Positions 25,963-34,471 of a DNA stretch of 37,759 nucleotides are shown here, piece after piece. The position numbers and the translations under genes are program-made. The stretch is from the NCBI GenBank assembly GCA_001828935.1, contig MHZX01000014.1, positions 1 to 37,759 on the forward strand, written 5' to 3'. Numbering within the stretch: position 1 is the first letter of the stretch; the number at the start of each line of letters is the position of its first letter. The notes beneath the pieces are model-generated. The model was not told the origin of the DNA and made no database searches. It was given only the letters and a program-made list of their open reading frames with translations. The DNA is from Rhodocyclales bacterium RIFCSPLOWO2_02_FULL_63_24. Lineage in GTDB: Bacteria; Pseudomonadota; Gammaproteobacteria; Burkholderiales; Rhodocyclaceae.

Positions 25963-28710
25963 CTAGTCGTCATCTGGCGTTTGCCTGATCGGCAGCCAGA
26001 CGCGGAAGGTCGTTCCTTTGCCGACCTCGCTCTCGACAGCGATTCTGCCTTGATGCTTCTGGACGATGCTGTACGAAACCGAGAGTCCCAGGCCGGTGCC
26101 CTTGCCAACGGGTTTGGTGGTGAAGAATGGATCGAAGACATGGCCGATGTTTTCCGGCGCAATGCCTTTGCCGGTATCGGCGATCTCGATCCACACCATG
26201 TCGCCTTCGGTGCCGGTCCGGATCGTGATGGTCCCCTTGGTTTCTATTGCCTGGGCCGCGTTCACCAGCAGGTTCATGAAGACCTGATTGAGTTGCGACA
26301 AGACGCACTCGACCGGCGGCAGTTCGCCGTATTCCTTTTTTACTTCGCATGTATATTTCAGTTCGTTCCAGACGACGTTGAGCGTACTGTCGAGCCCCTT
26401 GTGGATGTTGTCCATGATCCAATTGCTCTGCGACTCCACATGCGAGAAGTCCTTCAAATCCTGGACGATCTTCGTTACCCGCTCCAGGCCTTGGCGCGAC
26501 TCCGACAGCAGCACCAATACATCCTTCTTCTCGTAGTCGAACTCGATCTCTTTTTCCATCCGATGCAGCTCCGAAAACGAATCCTGGTGCTCCGGCAGCA
26601 GGCTTTCCACTTTTTCGTAGGCATTCACCACGCGCATCAGGTCATCGACATATTTTTCGAGGGACTGCATGTTCGACTTGATGAAACCGACCGGGTTGTT
26701 GATTTCGTGCGCGACTCCCGCGGCCAGCATGCCAATGGAAGCCATTTTCTCCGATTGCAGCAACTGGTTCTGCGCCTGTTCCAGTTTGGCATTGAGGGCC
26801 TGCAGCTCGCTGTTGGTGCGGGTTAGTTCGTCGGCGTATGTCCTTATCTCTTGTTCCACCCGCTTGCGTTCGGTAACGTCATGAAAAACGCCGACCAAAT
26901 ACGGCTGCCCTGCCAGGACCATGGGTGAAGAACTGACATCCGCAAGAATTACCGTTCCATCCTTGCGTTTCACCGGCAGGTCATGGGCCACGCGCAGTTC
27001 GCCTTTCGCCTGGCGCTCGAACTGCCTTTGCACGTCGGGAAGCGAGTCGGTCGGGTGGATGTCTTCCACGCCAAGTGCATAAAGCTCCTCCCGTGAGTAG
27101 CCGAGCATGTCGCAGATTCCCCGATTCGCGGTCACGAACGAGTGGGTTCGCGCATCCGCCACCAGGATGCCGTCGACAGCGGCATCGAGTATGGTGCGGA
27201 ACTTGAGTTCGGAATCCGCAAGTACCTGTGCGGCGAGCTTGCGCGCGTTGATGTCTTCGATTTTGGAAACGAAATGGACCGGGCTGCCCTGGCTGTCTCG
27301 CACCAGCGAGACGCTCAGCAATATCCACACGATATGGCCATCCTGGTGCAGGTAGCGTTTTTCCATGCGGTACGAGCCGATTTCTCCGTTGATGAGCCGG
27401 CGCACGAAATCGAGATCGGTTTGAAGGTCGTCGGGGTGGGTGATGTCCTGGAACGTCATCGACAGCAATTCCGGTTCTGAGAAACCGACGATCTGGCACA
27501 GGGCGTCATTAACCTTGAGCCAGCGCCCATCGAGACCCACCAGCGCCATGCCGATGGCCGAATGTTGAAACGCCTGGCGGAAGCGTTCCTCGCTCTCGCG
27601 CAAGGCAATTCCAGTGTTCTTCCTGTCGGTGATGTCCCTGAAGAAGCCCGCCTGGTAGGTCTTGCCGCCGATATCGAGATGCGCCGCCGTGATGTCGGCA
27701 TAAAAGACACTACCGTCTTTGCGCTGGACCGGAATGTTTTCCGCCGCGGCTTTGTTGCCCCGCGCGTGCCGTTCGAACTCGCTTACGACGTATGGCAATT
27801 CTTTTTCGGGGTGGATATCCATGACGCAAAGGTTACCGATTTCTTCCGGAGCGTACCCCAACATTCGGCAGATCGTGGCGTTGCCGAGTAGCAGTTTCTT
27901 GTCCGCTATGTCGACAAGCAGAATGCCGTCCGTAGCGTTGTCGAAAATGGCTCGGAACCGTTTCTCCGATTCGTGCAATGCCGCTTCGATTTCCTTGCGC
28001 TTGAAGAAGCCCGGCACCTCGTATCGTGTGACTGCCTTGGCCAGTTCCGGCTCCTTTCGCAGGTAGGCTGCGATATGCGCCTCGATGCGAGCGGGTGGCG
28101 CCATGATGAAGCGGCAGGCCGCGTCGCCCTTTGCCCGGCACATAATTTCGGAGGCAACCAGCCCCAGGCCGAAGCTTTCCTCGCACCAGCCCGAAGAGTA
28201 GCCGGCATTCATGATGCATACCGGGAACTCGGGTTTCCTGCCGGCGGCGAGCCAGGCCGCCGACTCGAACGAATAGGGGTGGTCGTAGATCAGGTAATAG
28301 CTCTCGTCCGGCGAAGGTGACGACTCCGGGAAGATGTCCACGAACGCCCAGCCGGCATGGGCGAAGTGGATCGGCCCCGCGGACAGCTTCTCGATCGGGT
28401 CGTGCAGATTCATCTTCTTGTGGAAGTTCCTCGCATCTTGCTTACCGATTGCGTGGGCGATGTCGAAAAGAAGCTGCCGCGCGACGTTGTTGGCCTCCTC
28501 CGTGCCCTCCTTCTCGTAGAGGCCCGCAATGATCTCGAAAAAGTCGACCGACATCGAGGCCGCCCGCACCAGGATGTAGCGCTCGCCTGCGATCTCTATC
28601 GTCCCTTGGGTCGGATCCTCCTTCCTTTCGCGGAAGAACCTGGCCACGTAGTCCTGGGCCTTCAGGAATACGGGTTCGAACTGCTGGGGCACTTTCACGG
28701 TCTTGAGCAT
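25963..28710 (-). CDS. XylR_N/V4R-sensor histidine kinase with three PAS domains
   Basis: A 915-residue soluble kinase. The first 215 residues resemble the XylR_N plus V4R input region of aromatic-responsive sigma54 activators. C165, E188, C191 and C199 have exactly the spacing (23, 3, 8) of the zinc site known in DmpR/MopR, and PVC and GY around it are also shared. AGPIHFAHAG (111-120) aligns with the phenol-contacting His segment. PAS domains follow at about 245-365, 370-490 and 495-615, then a coiled coil, H668 (GVAHEINNP) and the ATPase domain ([19 protein letters not shown]). The ATG at 28710 is chosen because AAAGGGG precedes it; one 18 bases further upstream lacks a ribosome site. Codon use looks somewhat less GC-rich than in neighbouring genes. 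Ligand unknown. Confidence 0.9.
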   Translation of the reverse strand: MLKTVKVPQQFEPVFLKAQDYVARFFRERKEDPTQGTIEIAGERYILVRAASMSVDFFEIIAGLYEKEGTEEANNVARQLLFDIAHAIGKQDARNFHKKMNLHDPIEKLSAGPIHFAHAGWAFVDIFPESSPSPDESYYLIYDHPYSFESAAWLAAGRKPEFPVCIMNAGYSSGWCEESFGLGLVASEIMCRAKGDAACRFIMAPPARIEAHIAAYLRKEPELAKAVTRYEVPGFFKRKEIEAALHESEKRFRAIFDNATDGILLVDIADKKLLLGNATICRMLGYAPEEIGNLCVMDIHPEKELPYVVSEFERHARGNKAAAENIPVQRKDGSVFYADITAAHLDIGGKTYQAGFFRDITDRKNTGIALRESEERFRQAFQHSAIGMALVGLDGRWLKVNDALCQIVGFSEPELLSMTFQDITHPDDLQTDLDFVRRLINGEIGSYRMEKRYLHQDGHIVWILLSVSLVRDSQGSPVHFVSKIEDINARKLAAQVLADSELKFRTILDAAVDGILVADARTHSFVTANRGICDMLGYSREELYALGVEDIHPTDSLPDVQRQFERQAKGELRVAHDLPVKRKDGTVILADVSSSPMVLAGQPYLVGVFHDVTERKRVEQEIRTYADELTRTNSELQALNAKLEQAQNQLLQSEKMASIGMLAAGVAHEINNPVGFIKSNMQSLEKYVDDLMRVVNAYEKVESLLPEHQDSFSELHRMEKEIEFDYEKKDVLVLLSESRQGLERVTKIVQDLKDFSHVESQSNWIMDNIHKGLDSTLNVVWNELKYTCEVKKEYGELPPVECVLSQLNQVFMNLLVNAAQAIETKGTITIRTGTEGDMVWIEIADTGKGIAPENIGHVFDPFFTTKPVGKGTGLGLSVSYSIVQKHQGRIAVESEVGKGTTFRVWLPIRQTPDDD

Positions 28711-28745
28711 ATCAACCCCTTTTGTCATGTATCGACCGGTCTGCC

Positions 28746-30794
28746 CTATGGTTCTGGACGCGCCCCAAGCAGCAACTTGAATTCCCGTGCTGTCAGGGGC
28801 TTGGCCAGCAAGTAGCCCTGGATCACATCGCAGTCATGCTTGCGGAGGAAATCCAGTTGCTCCTGAGTTTCCACCCCTTCGGCGATGACTTCGAGCTTGA
28901 AACCGTGGGCCATGCCGATGATGGTCCGGACCAGTTCGGCGCTATGGTGATCCGTGGTCACGTCGCGGACGAAGGACTGGTCCACTTTGAGGGTGTCGAA
29001 GGGCAACCGTTTCAGGTAGCTCAAGGAGGAATAGCCGGTGCCGAAATCGTCGATGGCAAGGCCGATGCCCATCCGCTTGAGCATGAGCAGCAACTCGATG
29101 CTGGCTTCTGCATCGTGCATGACCACGCTCTCGGTCAGCTCGATTTCCAGCAGGTGCGGGTCGATGCCGGTCTGTTCGAGGATGTGGGTGATGGCGTCGA
29201 ATAGACCTTCGTCCCGGAACTGGTAGGCAGAAAGGTTTACCGCCACGCGCAGCTTGTCCCAGCCTTGTCTGTGCCACTCGACGGTCTGGCGGCAGGCTTC
29301 TTCCAGCACCAGCTTGCCCAGGGGAATGATCTGGCCGGTTTCTTCCGCGATGGCAATGAAGTCCTTGGGACCCACCAGGCCGCGGCTGGGGTGGTTCCAG
29401 CGCACCAGTGCCTCCATGCCCGTGATGCGCTGGTCCCTGATGCGCATCTTGGGCTGGTAGAACACTTCAATTTCTCCGCTGCTCAGGGCGTGGCGCAATT
29501 CGTTCTCGACGACGATGCGCTCCTTGGCCCGCGCGGTCATGGCGGCGGTGAAGAAGATGTAGGTGTTGCGCCCGGCCTCCTTGGCCTGGTACAGGGCGCT
29601 ATCGGCGTTCTTCAGTAATTCCTCCGGCGTTGTGCCGTCCTGCGGGTAGGAACTGATGCCGATGCTGGCGGTCACCGTCAGTTCGTCGTCTCCGACCCGG
29701 AAAGGGGTGGTCAGGTTGGTGACGATCTTCTTGATGACGGCGGCGATCTCGTCGGTATCCTTGATCTGCGGCAGCAGCAAGGTGAACTCGTCGCCGCCCA
29801 TGCGCGCCAGCGTGTCGCCTTTGCGCAGCGTAGCCTTGAGGCGTTCTGCCACGGCGAGCAGCAGCTTGTCGCCGTGATCGTGGCCAAGCGTGTCGTTAAC
29901 AAACTTGAAGTGATCCAGGTCCATCAACAGAATGGCGGCCTGTTGTCCGGTGCGTTCGGCTTGGGCGATGGTCAGTTCCAGGTTCTCGCCGAACATCAGC
30001 CGGTTGGGCAGGTCCGTCAGTCCGTCGTGGTAGGCTTGGTAGCGTAGCCGTTCCTCGTTGCGCTTGTGCTCGGTGATGTCGCTGAACAGGGCCACATATT
30101 GAGAGACACTGCCCTGGGAATCGCGGATGACGGTAATGTTGAGCCATTCCGGATAGATTTCGCCGCTTTTGCGTTTGTTCCAGATTTCGCCGGTCCACTT
30201 GCCGTGCTGTTCCAGGGCGGACCACATCTCCTGGTAGAACGCCTTGTCGTGGTTTCCCGACTTGAGCAGCGCCGGCGTCTTGCCGATGACTTCCTCGGGG
30301 GCATAACCGGTGATGATGGAGAAGGCGGGGTTCACCGCCCGTATCAAGGTGCCATGGTCGGCGATGATGATGCCTTCCACGGTGTTCTCGTAAATCTTGG
30401 AAAATTGTGCGCCCTGTTGGGTCAGGTCGAAACGGTCGAAGGCTTCCCGCACGTTGGCTCTGAGCAGGTCATTGTCCCAGGGCTTGAACAGGAACTTGTA
30501 GATGTTGCCTTTGTTCACTGCGTCGGTAACGGCCGTGATTTCCGCATAGCCGCTCAACACCATGCGCACGCTGTCCGGGTAGAGGTCCTTGACCTTGGCC
30601 AGCAGTTCGACTCCCGTCATCTGCGGCATGCGCTGGTCCGAGAGAACGACCTGCACTTCGTTATTGGCGAGCAGCCGCAGGGCTTCTTCACCGCTGTTGG
30701 CAGTCAGTAGATTGTAGCCTTCGCTGTGGAAGAGACGGACCAGGGCATGGAGGATTGACGCCTCGTCGTCCACCAGCAACAACGTTCTGTTCAT
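28746..30794 (-). CDS. REC-PAS-GGDEF-EAL response regulator for cyclic-di-GMP, apparently intact
   Basis: A 682-residue soluble protein. Receiver about 1-122 (DDE 9-11, D53, K104), PAS about 128-245, GGDEF about 250-415 and EAL about 425-675. The cyclase has GGDEF (333-337), the metal Asp in MDLDHF and inhibitory RKGD (324-327). The phosphodiesterase has EAL (461-463), ELTES and DDFGTG (582-587). It may therefore make or break cyclic-di-GMP according to phosphorylation. AGGTG precedes the ATG. The V4R kinase gene starts 35 bases after its stop and is the obvious candidate phosphodonor (inference). The receiver resembles those at the C-termini of the 4715 and 12567 proteins, but here it is N-terminal. 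Confidence 0.94.
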   Translation of the reverse strand: MNRTLLLVDDEASILHALVRLFHSEGYNLLTANSGEEALRLLANNEVQVVLSDQRMPQMTGVELLAKVKDLYPDSVRMVLSGYAEITAVTDAVNKGNIYKFLFKPWDNDLLRANVREAFDRFDLTQQGAQFSKIYENTVEGIIIADHGTLIRAVNPAFSIITGYAPEEVIGKTPALLKSGNHDKAFYQEMWSALEQHGKWTGEIWNKRKSGEIYPEWLNITVIRDSQGSVSQYVALFSDITEHKRNEERLRYQAYHDGLTDLPNRLMFGENLELTIAQAERTGQQAAILLMDLDHFKFVNDTLGHDHGDKLLLAVAERLKATLRKGDTLARMGGDEFTLLLPQIKDTDEIAAVIKKIVTNLTTPFRVGDDELTVTASIGISSYPQDGTTPEELLKNADSALYQAKEAGRNTYIFFTAAMTARAKERIVVENELRHALSSGEIEVFYQPKMRIRDQRITGMEALVRWNHPSRGLVGPKDFIAIAEETGQIIPLGKLVLEEACRQTVEWHRQGWDKLRVAVNLSAYQFRDEGLFDAITHILEQTGIDPHLLEIELTESVVMHDAEASIELLLMLKRMGIGLAIDDFGTGYSSLSYLKRLPFDTLKVDQSFVRDVTTDHHSAELVRTIIGMAHGFKLEVIAEGVETQEQLDFLRKHDCDVIQGYLLAKPLTAREFKLLLGARPEP

Positions 30795-30967
30795 GTTTTC
30801 ACCTACGATGGCGCGGGGCTCATGAGAGGAGGAACTGGCCGCTCAACGCAACCGATTGGTGGCGCCCACCTTTCGCTTCGTCCAGCGGAGTTATGCCATT
30901 ATGCATTCGAAAATGTGGTAGGAGCCAGGGATCAAGCGTCGGCGCCGGCCGCTGTTCGTGGCGGACT

Positions 30968-31558
30968 TCAAAACAGCTCGATCTTCTTCTCGCCGGCTGG
31001 CCGCGATGGGCGCAGCAGCGATTGTTCGTAGTCGCGCTCGGCGGCGACCACCTCCTGCATGGCGGGCTGGTTGATCGGCAGCCGGCGGCAAAAGGCGTCG
31101 CCGCCGTCGGGCGTGAAGATCACCTTGCGCGACCAGGCGCCGCCGAAATCCTGCGCCAGCAGCGGAATGCCCTCGCGCTCCAGCCACTCGCGGGCGAACT
31201 CGGCATTGCGCTGGCCGATGGCCATCAGGATCGAGGTCACGATGGTGCCGCCGCCGAAGGCCTTGGCCACCAGTCGTTGCTTGGCAGCGCCCCTGTTGAG
31301 CATGGTATTGAGCAGCACTTCCATCGAGTAGTCTCCGGCCAGGATGACGTCGGCGTCATCGCCGGAGGAGGCCGTGCGGCTCGGCAGCAGGAAATGGTTC
31401 ATGCCGGCCAGGCGCAGCTTCGGGTCATACAGGCAGACCGCGACGCAGGAGCCCAGCAGCGTGGTGATCGGGCGTTCGCTTTCGACTGCCCAGCCGCCCG
31501 GATTGATATTGCGGGCGCGGCGTTCGAGCTCCTTGGGGTCGTGGTCGGTCGGCAGCAT
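30968..31558 (-). CDS. cheD: Chemoreceptor glutamine deamidase CheD
   Basis: A 196-residue protein of the CheD family, which deamidates specific Gln residues of chemoreceptors. The catalytic set is visible with the spacing of the Thermotoga enzyme: T32, C38 (LLGSCVAVC) and H55 (MNHFLLP). Further conserved parts are KAFGGG and the IGQRN segment. It lies 30 bases after cheB; the ribosome site is weak, so coupling to cheB is likely. The methyl-accepting protein at 34472 is the nearest possible substrate. The 173-base gap that follows holds no gene. Confidence 0.94.
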   Translation of the reverse strand: MLPTDHDPKELERRARNINPGGWAVESERPITTLLGSCVAVCLYDPKLRLAGMNHFLLPSRTASSGDDADVILAGDYSMEVLLNTMLNRGAAKQRLVAKAFGGGTIVTSILMAIGQRNAEFAREWLEREGIPLLAQDFGGAWSRKVIFTPDGGDAFCRRLPINQPAMQEVVAAERDYEQSLLRPSRPAGEKKIELF

Positions 31559-31588
31559 GGTCTGGTTGTTTCCGCAGGCTTCCGGCGC

Positions 31589-32668
31589 TCAACCGTAGGC
31601 GATGATCTCGGCCGGAATGGCGTCGAGCGGGACCACGCGGTCCACCCCGCCGAGCCGGATCGCTTCTTTGGGCATGCCGAACACCACGCAGGTCGATTCA
31701 TCCTCGGCCACGGTTTGGGCCCCGGCGTCGTGCATTTCCTTCAGGCCGCGCGCGCCGTCGTCGCCCATGCCGGTCATGATCACGCCCAAGGCGTTGCGTC
31801 CGGCGATCTGCGCCACGGAACGGAACAGGACATCGACCGAGGGCTTGTGCCGATTCACCAGCGGACCATCGGCGACTTCGACATAGTACTGGGCGCCGCT
31901 GCGCCTCAGCATCATGTGCTTGCCGCCAGGCGCGATCAGGGCGCGGCCAGGCAGCACGCGATCGCCGTTCTGCGCCTCGCGCACCTCCAGCTTGCACAGG
32001 CCGTTGAGGCGCTCGGCGAACATTGCGGTGAATTTCTCCGGCATGTGCTGGACGATGACGATGCCGCTGCCGACGTTGGGCAGCCTGGTCAGCACGGCTT
32101 CCAGTGCCTGTGTGCCGCCGGTGGAGGTGCCGATGGCGACCACCCGGTCGGTGGTGTCGGCCATGGCGCGGGTGCTGGCCGCCTGCGCGGCGAGCATGGC
32201 GTCGGCAGTGAGTTTGGGCGGCGGCGCCAGCGGTCGCGCTGCGCCGGGCAGGACGCGGCGCATGTTGGCGCGGGCGGCGGCGCGCACCGCCGACACCAGG
32301 TCGTTGCCGGCGTCCTGGAGGAACTGCTTTACCCCCAGCTTGGGTTTGGTGATGATTGCCAGGGCGCCCGCCGCCAGGGCATCCATGGTCGCCGCCGCAC
32401 CCTTCTCGGCCAGCGAGGAACAGACGATGGTCGGCGTCGGATGTTCGGCCATGATCTTCTTGAGGAAGGTGAGGCCGTCCATACGCGGCATTTCGATGTC
32501 GATCACCAGCACGTCCGGCCACTGCAGCTTCATCTTGTCCAGCGCATACAGCGGATCGGCGGCGGCGCCGATGACCTCGATATCGGGTTCGCGCTCCAGG
32601 GTTTCGCGATTGACCTGGCGCACGACGGCCGAGTCGTCCACGATCATGACCTTGATTTTTTCTGTCAT
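31589..32668 (-). CDS. cheB: Chemotaxis methylesterase/glutamine deamidase CheB
   Basis: A 359-residue protein. A receiver (about 5-125; D57, K108 in ITKPK) is joined by an Ala-rich linker (about 128-172) to the CheB esterase domain. The catalytic triad is S182 (GTSTGG), H208 (VQHMP) and D304 (GMGDDG), spaced exactly as S164/H190/D286 of the Salmonella enzyme. CheB removes methyl groups from receptor glutamates, activated by phosphorylation from CheA; no cheA is in this window. It begins three bases after cheR stops. Start ATG 32668 gives the standard N-terminus ([10 protein letters not shown]). Confidence 0.96.
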   Translation of the reverse strand: MTEKIKVMIVDDSAVVRQVNRETLEREPDIEVIGAAADPLYALDKMKLQWPDVLVIDIEMPRMDGLTFLKKIMAEHPTPTIVCSSLAEKGAAATMDALAAGALAIITKPKLGVKQFLQDAGNDLVSAVRAAARANMRRVLPGAARPLAPPPKLTADAMLAAQAASTRAMADTTDRVVAIGTSTGGTQALEAVLTRLPNVGSGIVIVQHMPEKFTAMFAERLNGLCKLEVREAQNGDRVLPGRALIAPGGKHMMLRRSGAQYYVEVADGPLVNRHKPSVDVLFRSVAQIAGRNALGVIMTGMGDDGARGLKEMHDAGAQTVAEDESTCVVFGMPKEAIRLGGVDRVVPLDAIPAEIIAYG

Positions 32669-32671
32669 GGC

Positions 32672-33493
32672 TTAAAGCGGCAAGCGATAGACGGTGGGCT
32701 TGACGGTTTGCAGCACGTCGGTCAGGCCGTTGAGGCTTTCCGAATGGCCGACGATGAAATAGCCGCCGGGATGCAGTTGCTCGACGAGGCGGGCGACCAC
32801 CTGGCGCTTGGTGTCCGCATCGAAATAGATCATCACATTGCGCAGGAAAATGACGTGGAACTTGCCCAGCGCGGGCAGGGTCCGGTTCAGGTTCACTTGC
32901 ATGAAGCGGGTGTGGCGCTTGATCTCGGGGGCGATCATGAAACTGCCCTCCTGGCTGCGCACGCCTTTCAGGCAATACTTGCGCAGGTAGGAATCGGGCA
33001 GGCCGCGCGTGCGGTCCAGCCAGTACAGGCCGCGTTCGGCGGTGGCGAGGACGGTGGTGGAAATGTCCGAGCCGGTGACGCTCCACGATGCGTCGAGGCC
33101 AAGGGTGTCGGCCAGCACGAATGAGATGGTATAGATTTCCTCGCCGGTGGATGAGGCCGCGCTCCAGACATTGAAGGGGCTGCCGGCCGGGTGTTGGGCG
33201 ATGATGCTCTTCGCCAGGAATTCGAAGTGCGCTTCTTCGCGGAAGAAATAGGTCTCGTTGGTGGTGAGCAGGTCGACCATGGTCTGCAACTCGTTGGCCT
33301 CGCTGCCGCCGGCAACCAGCCGGTAGTATTCGCCGAAGCTCGACAGGTTGAAATGCTTCAGGCGCCGCCCGAGACGGCCCGCCAGCAACACCTTCTTCGT
33401 GTCCGCCAGGCTGATCCCGGCGATCTTGTAGATCAGTTTCTGGAACTGGGCGAATTCCGCGTCGCTGATGTCGGGGTTGTCGTAGGCTGCCAT
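32672..33493 (-). CDS. cheR: Chemotaxis methyltransferase CheR
   Basis: A 273-residue protein with the CheR layout: an N-terminal helical domain (about 5-75) and a SAM-dependent methyltransferase domain (about 76-273). Motifs are TTNETYFFRE (77-86), the SAM loop SAASSTGEEIY (111-121), TGSDIS (140-145) and FLRNVMIYFD (216-225). It methylates receptor glutamates using S-adenosylmethionine. The SAM loop reads AASSTGEE, where AxCSTGEE is more usual. The ATG at 33493 gives the normal length; the frame stays open to a TTG at 33553, and neither has a strong ribosome site. It heads the cheR-cheB-cheD operon, divergent from the FixJ-type gene. Confidence 0.94.
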   Translation of the reverse strand: MAAYDNPDISDAEFAQFQKLIYKIAGISLADTKKVLLAGRLGRRLKHFNLSSFGEYYRLVAGGSEANELQTMVDLLTTNETYFFREEAHFEFLAKSIIAQHPAGSPFNVWSAASSTGEEIYTISFVLADTLGLDASWSVTGSDISTTVLATAERGLYWLDRTRGLPDSYLRKYCLKGVRSQEGSFMIAPEIKRHTRFMQVNLNRTLPALGKFHVIFLRNVMIYFDADTKRQVVARLVEQLHPGGYFIVGHSESLNGLTDVLQTVKPTVYRLPL

Positions 33494-33551
33494 GAGGATT
33501 GGAGGACGGTATGGGTCGTCGGCAACGGTGACCGCGAAACCGGGTTTTGTC

Positions 33552-33580
33552 AAACGACGCTAAAATGCCGGCCGTCGTTT
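33552..33580. repeat. 8-bp inverted repeat between cheR and the FixJ-type regulator
   Basis: AAACGACG (33552-33559) and CGTCGTTT (33573-33580) form a perfect inverted repeat with a 13-base spacer. Arm centres are 21 bases apart, two helix turns, as expected for a dimeric DNA-binding protein. It lies in the 224-base divergent gap, so it may control cheR, the FixJ-type gene or both. I could not fix a convincing promoter in the gap, although TTGACA occurs on the minus strand at 33548-33553. Confidence 0.45.
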
Positions 33581-33717
33581 CAATAGTCGCAAACAGAATA
33601 TATCTTGTGTATCCGTGGATTACGCGACAAACTGCGGAACCTACGTAGGGGCAAGGGGTATCGACTGTTCATGGGCAAGAACTCCCGTCTTCATCAATGC
33701 GATAACTGATTGGCATC

Positions 33718-34392
33718 GTGATGCACAGCAAGCCAGGCGAGCCGATTCTGCCCCGGGTCTATCTGATCGACGATGATCCGGTGATCACCTTCCTTCTCGC
33801 CGATCTGGTCGAATCGGTGGAATTGCCCTATGCCGTGTTCAACAGCGCAGCCAGTTTTCTGCAGCAGGATCTGTCGATCCTGGCCGGCTGCATCGTGACC
33901 GATGTGCGCATGCCGGGCATGAGCGGACTGGAATTGCAGGACGAGCTTCGGCAGCGCCAGATCGACATGCCGATCATCTTCATTTCCAGCTATCCGGAAG
34001 TGCCGTCCGTGGTCCGCGCCATGCGCGGCGGCGCGCTGGATTTCTTCCAGAAGCCGTTCTCCACGCAACAGGTGCTGGATCGCATCCAGCAAGGTTTGCG
34101 CATCGACAAGGAACGTGCCGAAATCCAGGCCCGGAGCCGCGAAATCGGCGAGCGCATGGCGTTGCTGACGCCGCGCGAGCGCGAGGTGCTGGCAGGGGTG
34201 TTCGAGGGCAAGCTGACGAAAACGATCGCCCAGGAGCTCAACATCAGCCAGCGCACTGCCGAAACCTATCGACACCTGATCATGCAGAAACTGCGGGCAG
34301 GATCGCTTGCCGAACTGGTGCGGATGGCGGTGGAATTTATCCCTGGAAAACCCGGGTATTCGGCGCATAAGTCCGATTCCATTGAACAGTAA
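33718..34392 (+). CDS. FixJ/LuxR-type two-component response regulator
   Basis: A 224-residue protein. Receiver about 12-130 (DDD 18-20, D62 in VTDVRMPGMSG, K112 in QKPF), a linker helix, then a LuxR-type helix-turn-helix (about 147-206; LTPREREVL, TIAQELNISQRTAETYRHLI). It resembles the FixJ/StyR/TodT subgroup, which activates transcription when phosphorylated. The start is GTG 33718 or the adjacent ATG 33721; no strong ribosome site is visible. Neighbours are the chemoreceptor gene 79 bases downstream and the hybrid kinase beyond it, one of which may lie in its pathway (inference). The target genes are unknown. Confidence 0.92.
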   Translation: MMHSKPGEPILPRVYLIDDDPVITFLLADLVESVELPYAVFNSAASFLQQDLSILAGCIVTDVRMPGMSGLELQDELRQRQIDMPIIFISSYPEVPSVVRAMRGGALDFFQKPFSTQQVLDRIQQGLRIDKERAEIQARSREIGERMALLTPREREVLAGVFEGKLTKTIAQELNISQRTAETYRHLIMQKLRAGSLAELVRMAVEFIPGKPGYSAHKSDSIEQ

Positions 34393-34429
34393 AATAAAAA
34401 AATTGCGCTCACTCGAATTCAAGATTTGA

Positions 34430-34443
34430 GGGATGTGACTTGC
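34430..34443 (+). promoter_or_regulatory. Weak candidate sigma54 promoter before the chemoreceptor gene
   Basis: GG (34430-34431), ten bases, then GC (34442-34443) within a perfect TTGC -12 element; the -24 side is only partly matched (GGGATG against GGCACG). It lies about 30 bases before the ATG at 34472 in an AT-rich 79-base gap. No clear sigma28 (flagellar) promoter is seen. Confidence 0.25.
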
Positions 34444-34471
34444 GCAGCAATAATTTCATCGGGGGGTCGCA

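Noticed and set aside
16829-26150. Repeated DNA around FFTTKPVG in the kinase genes as a mobile or dispersed repeat
   Set aside because: The similarity (for example near 16970, 18455, 21210 and 26100) is coding and confined to the conserved ATPase motif; it reflects gene duplication, not a mobile element.
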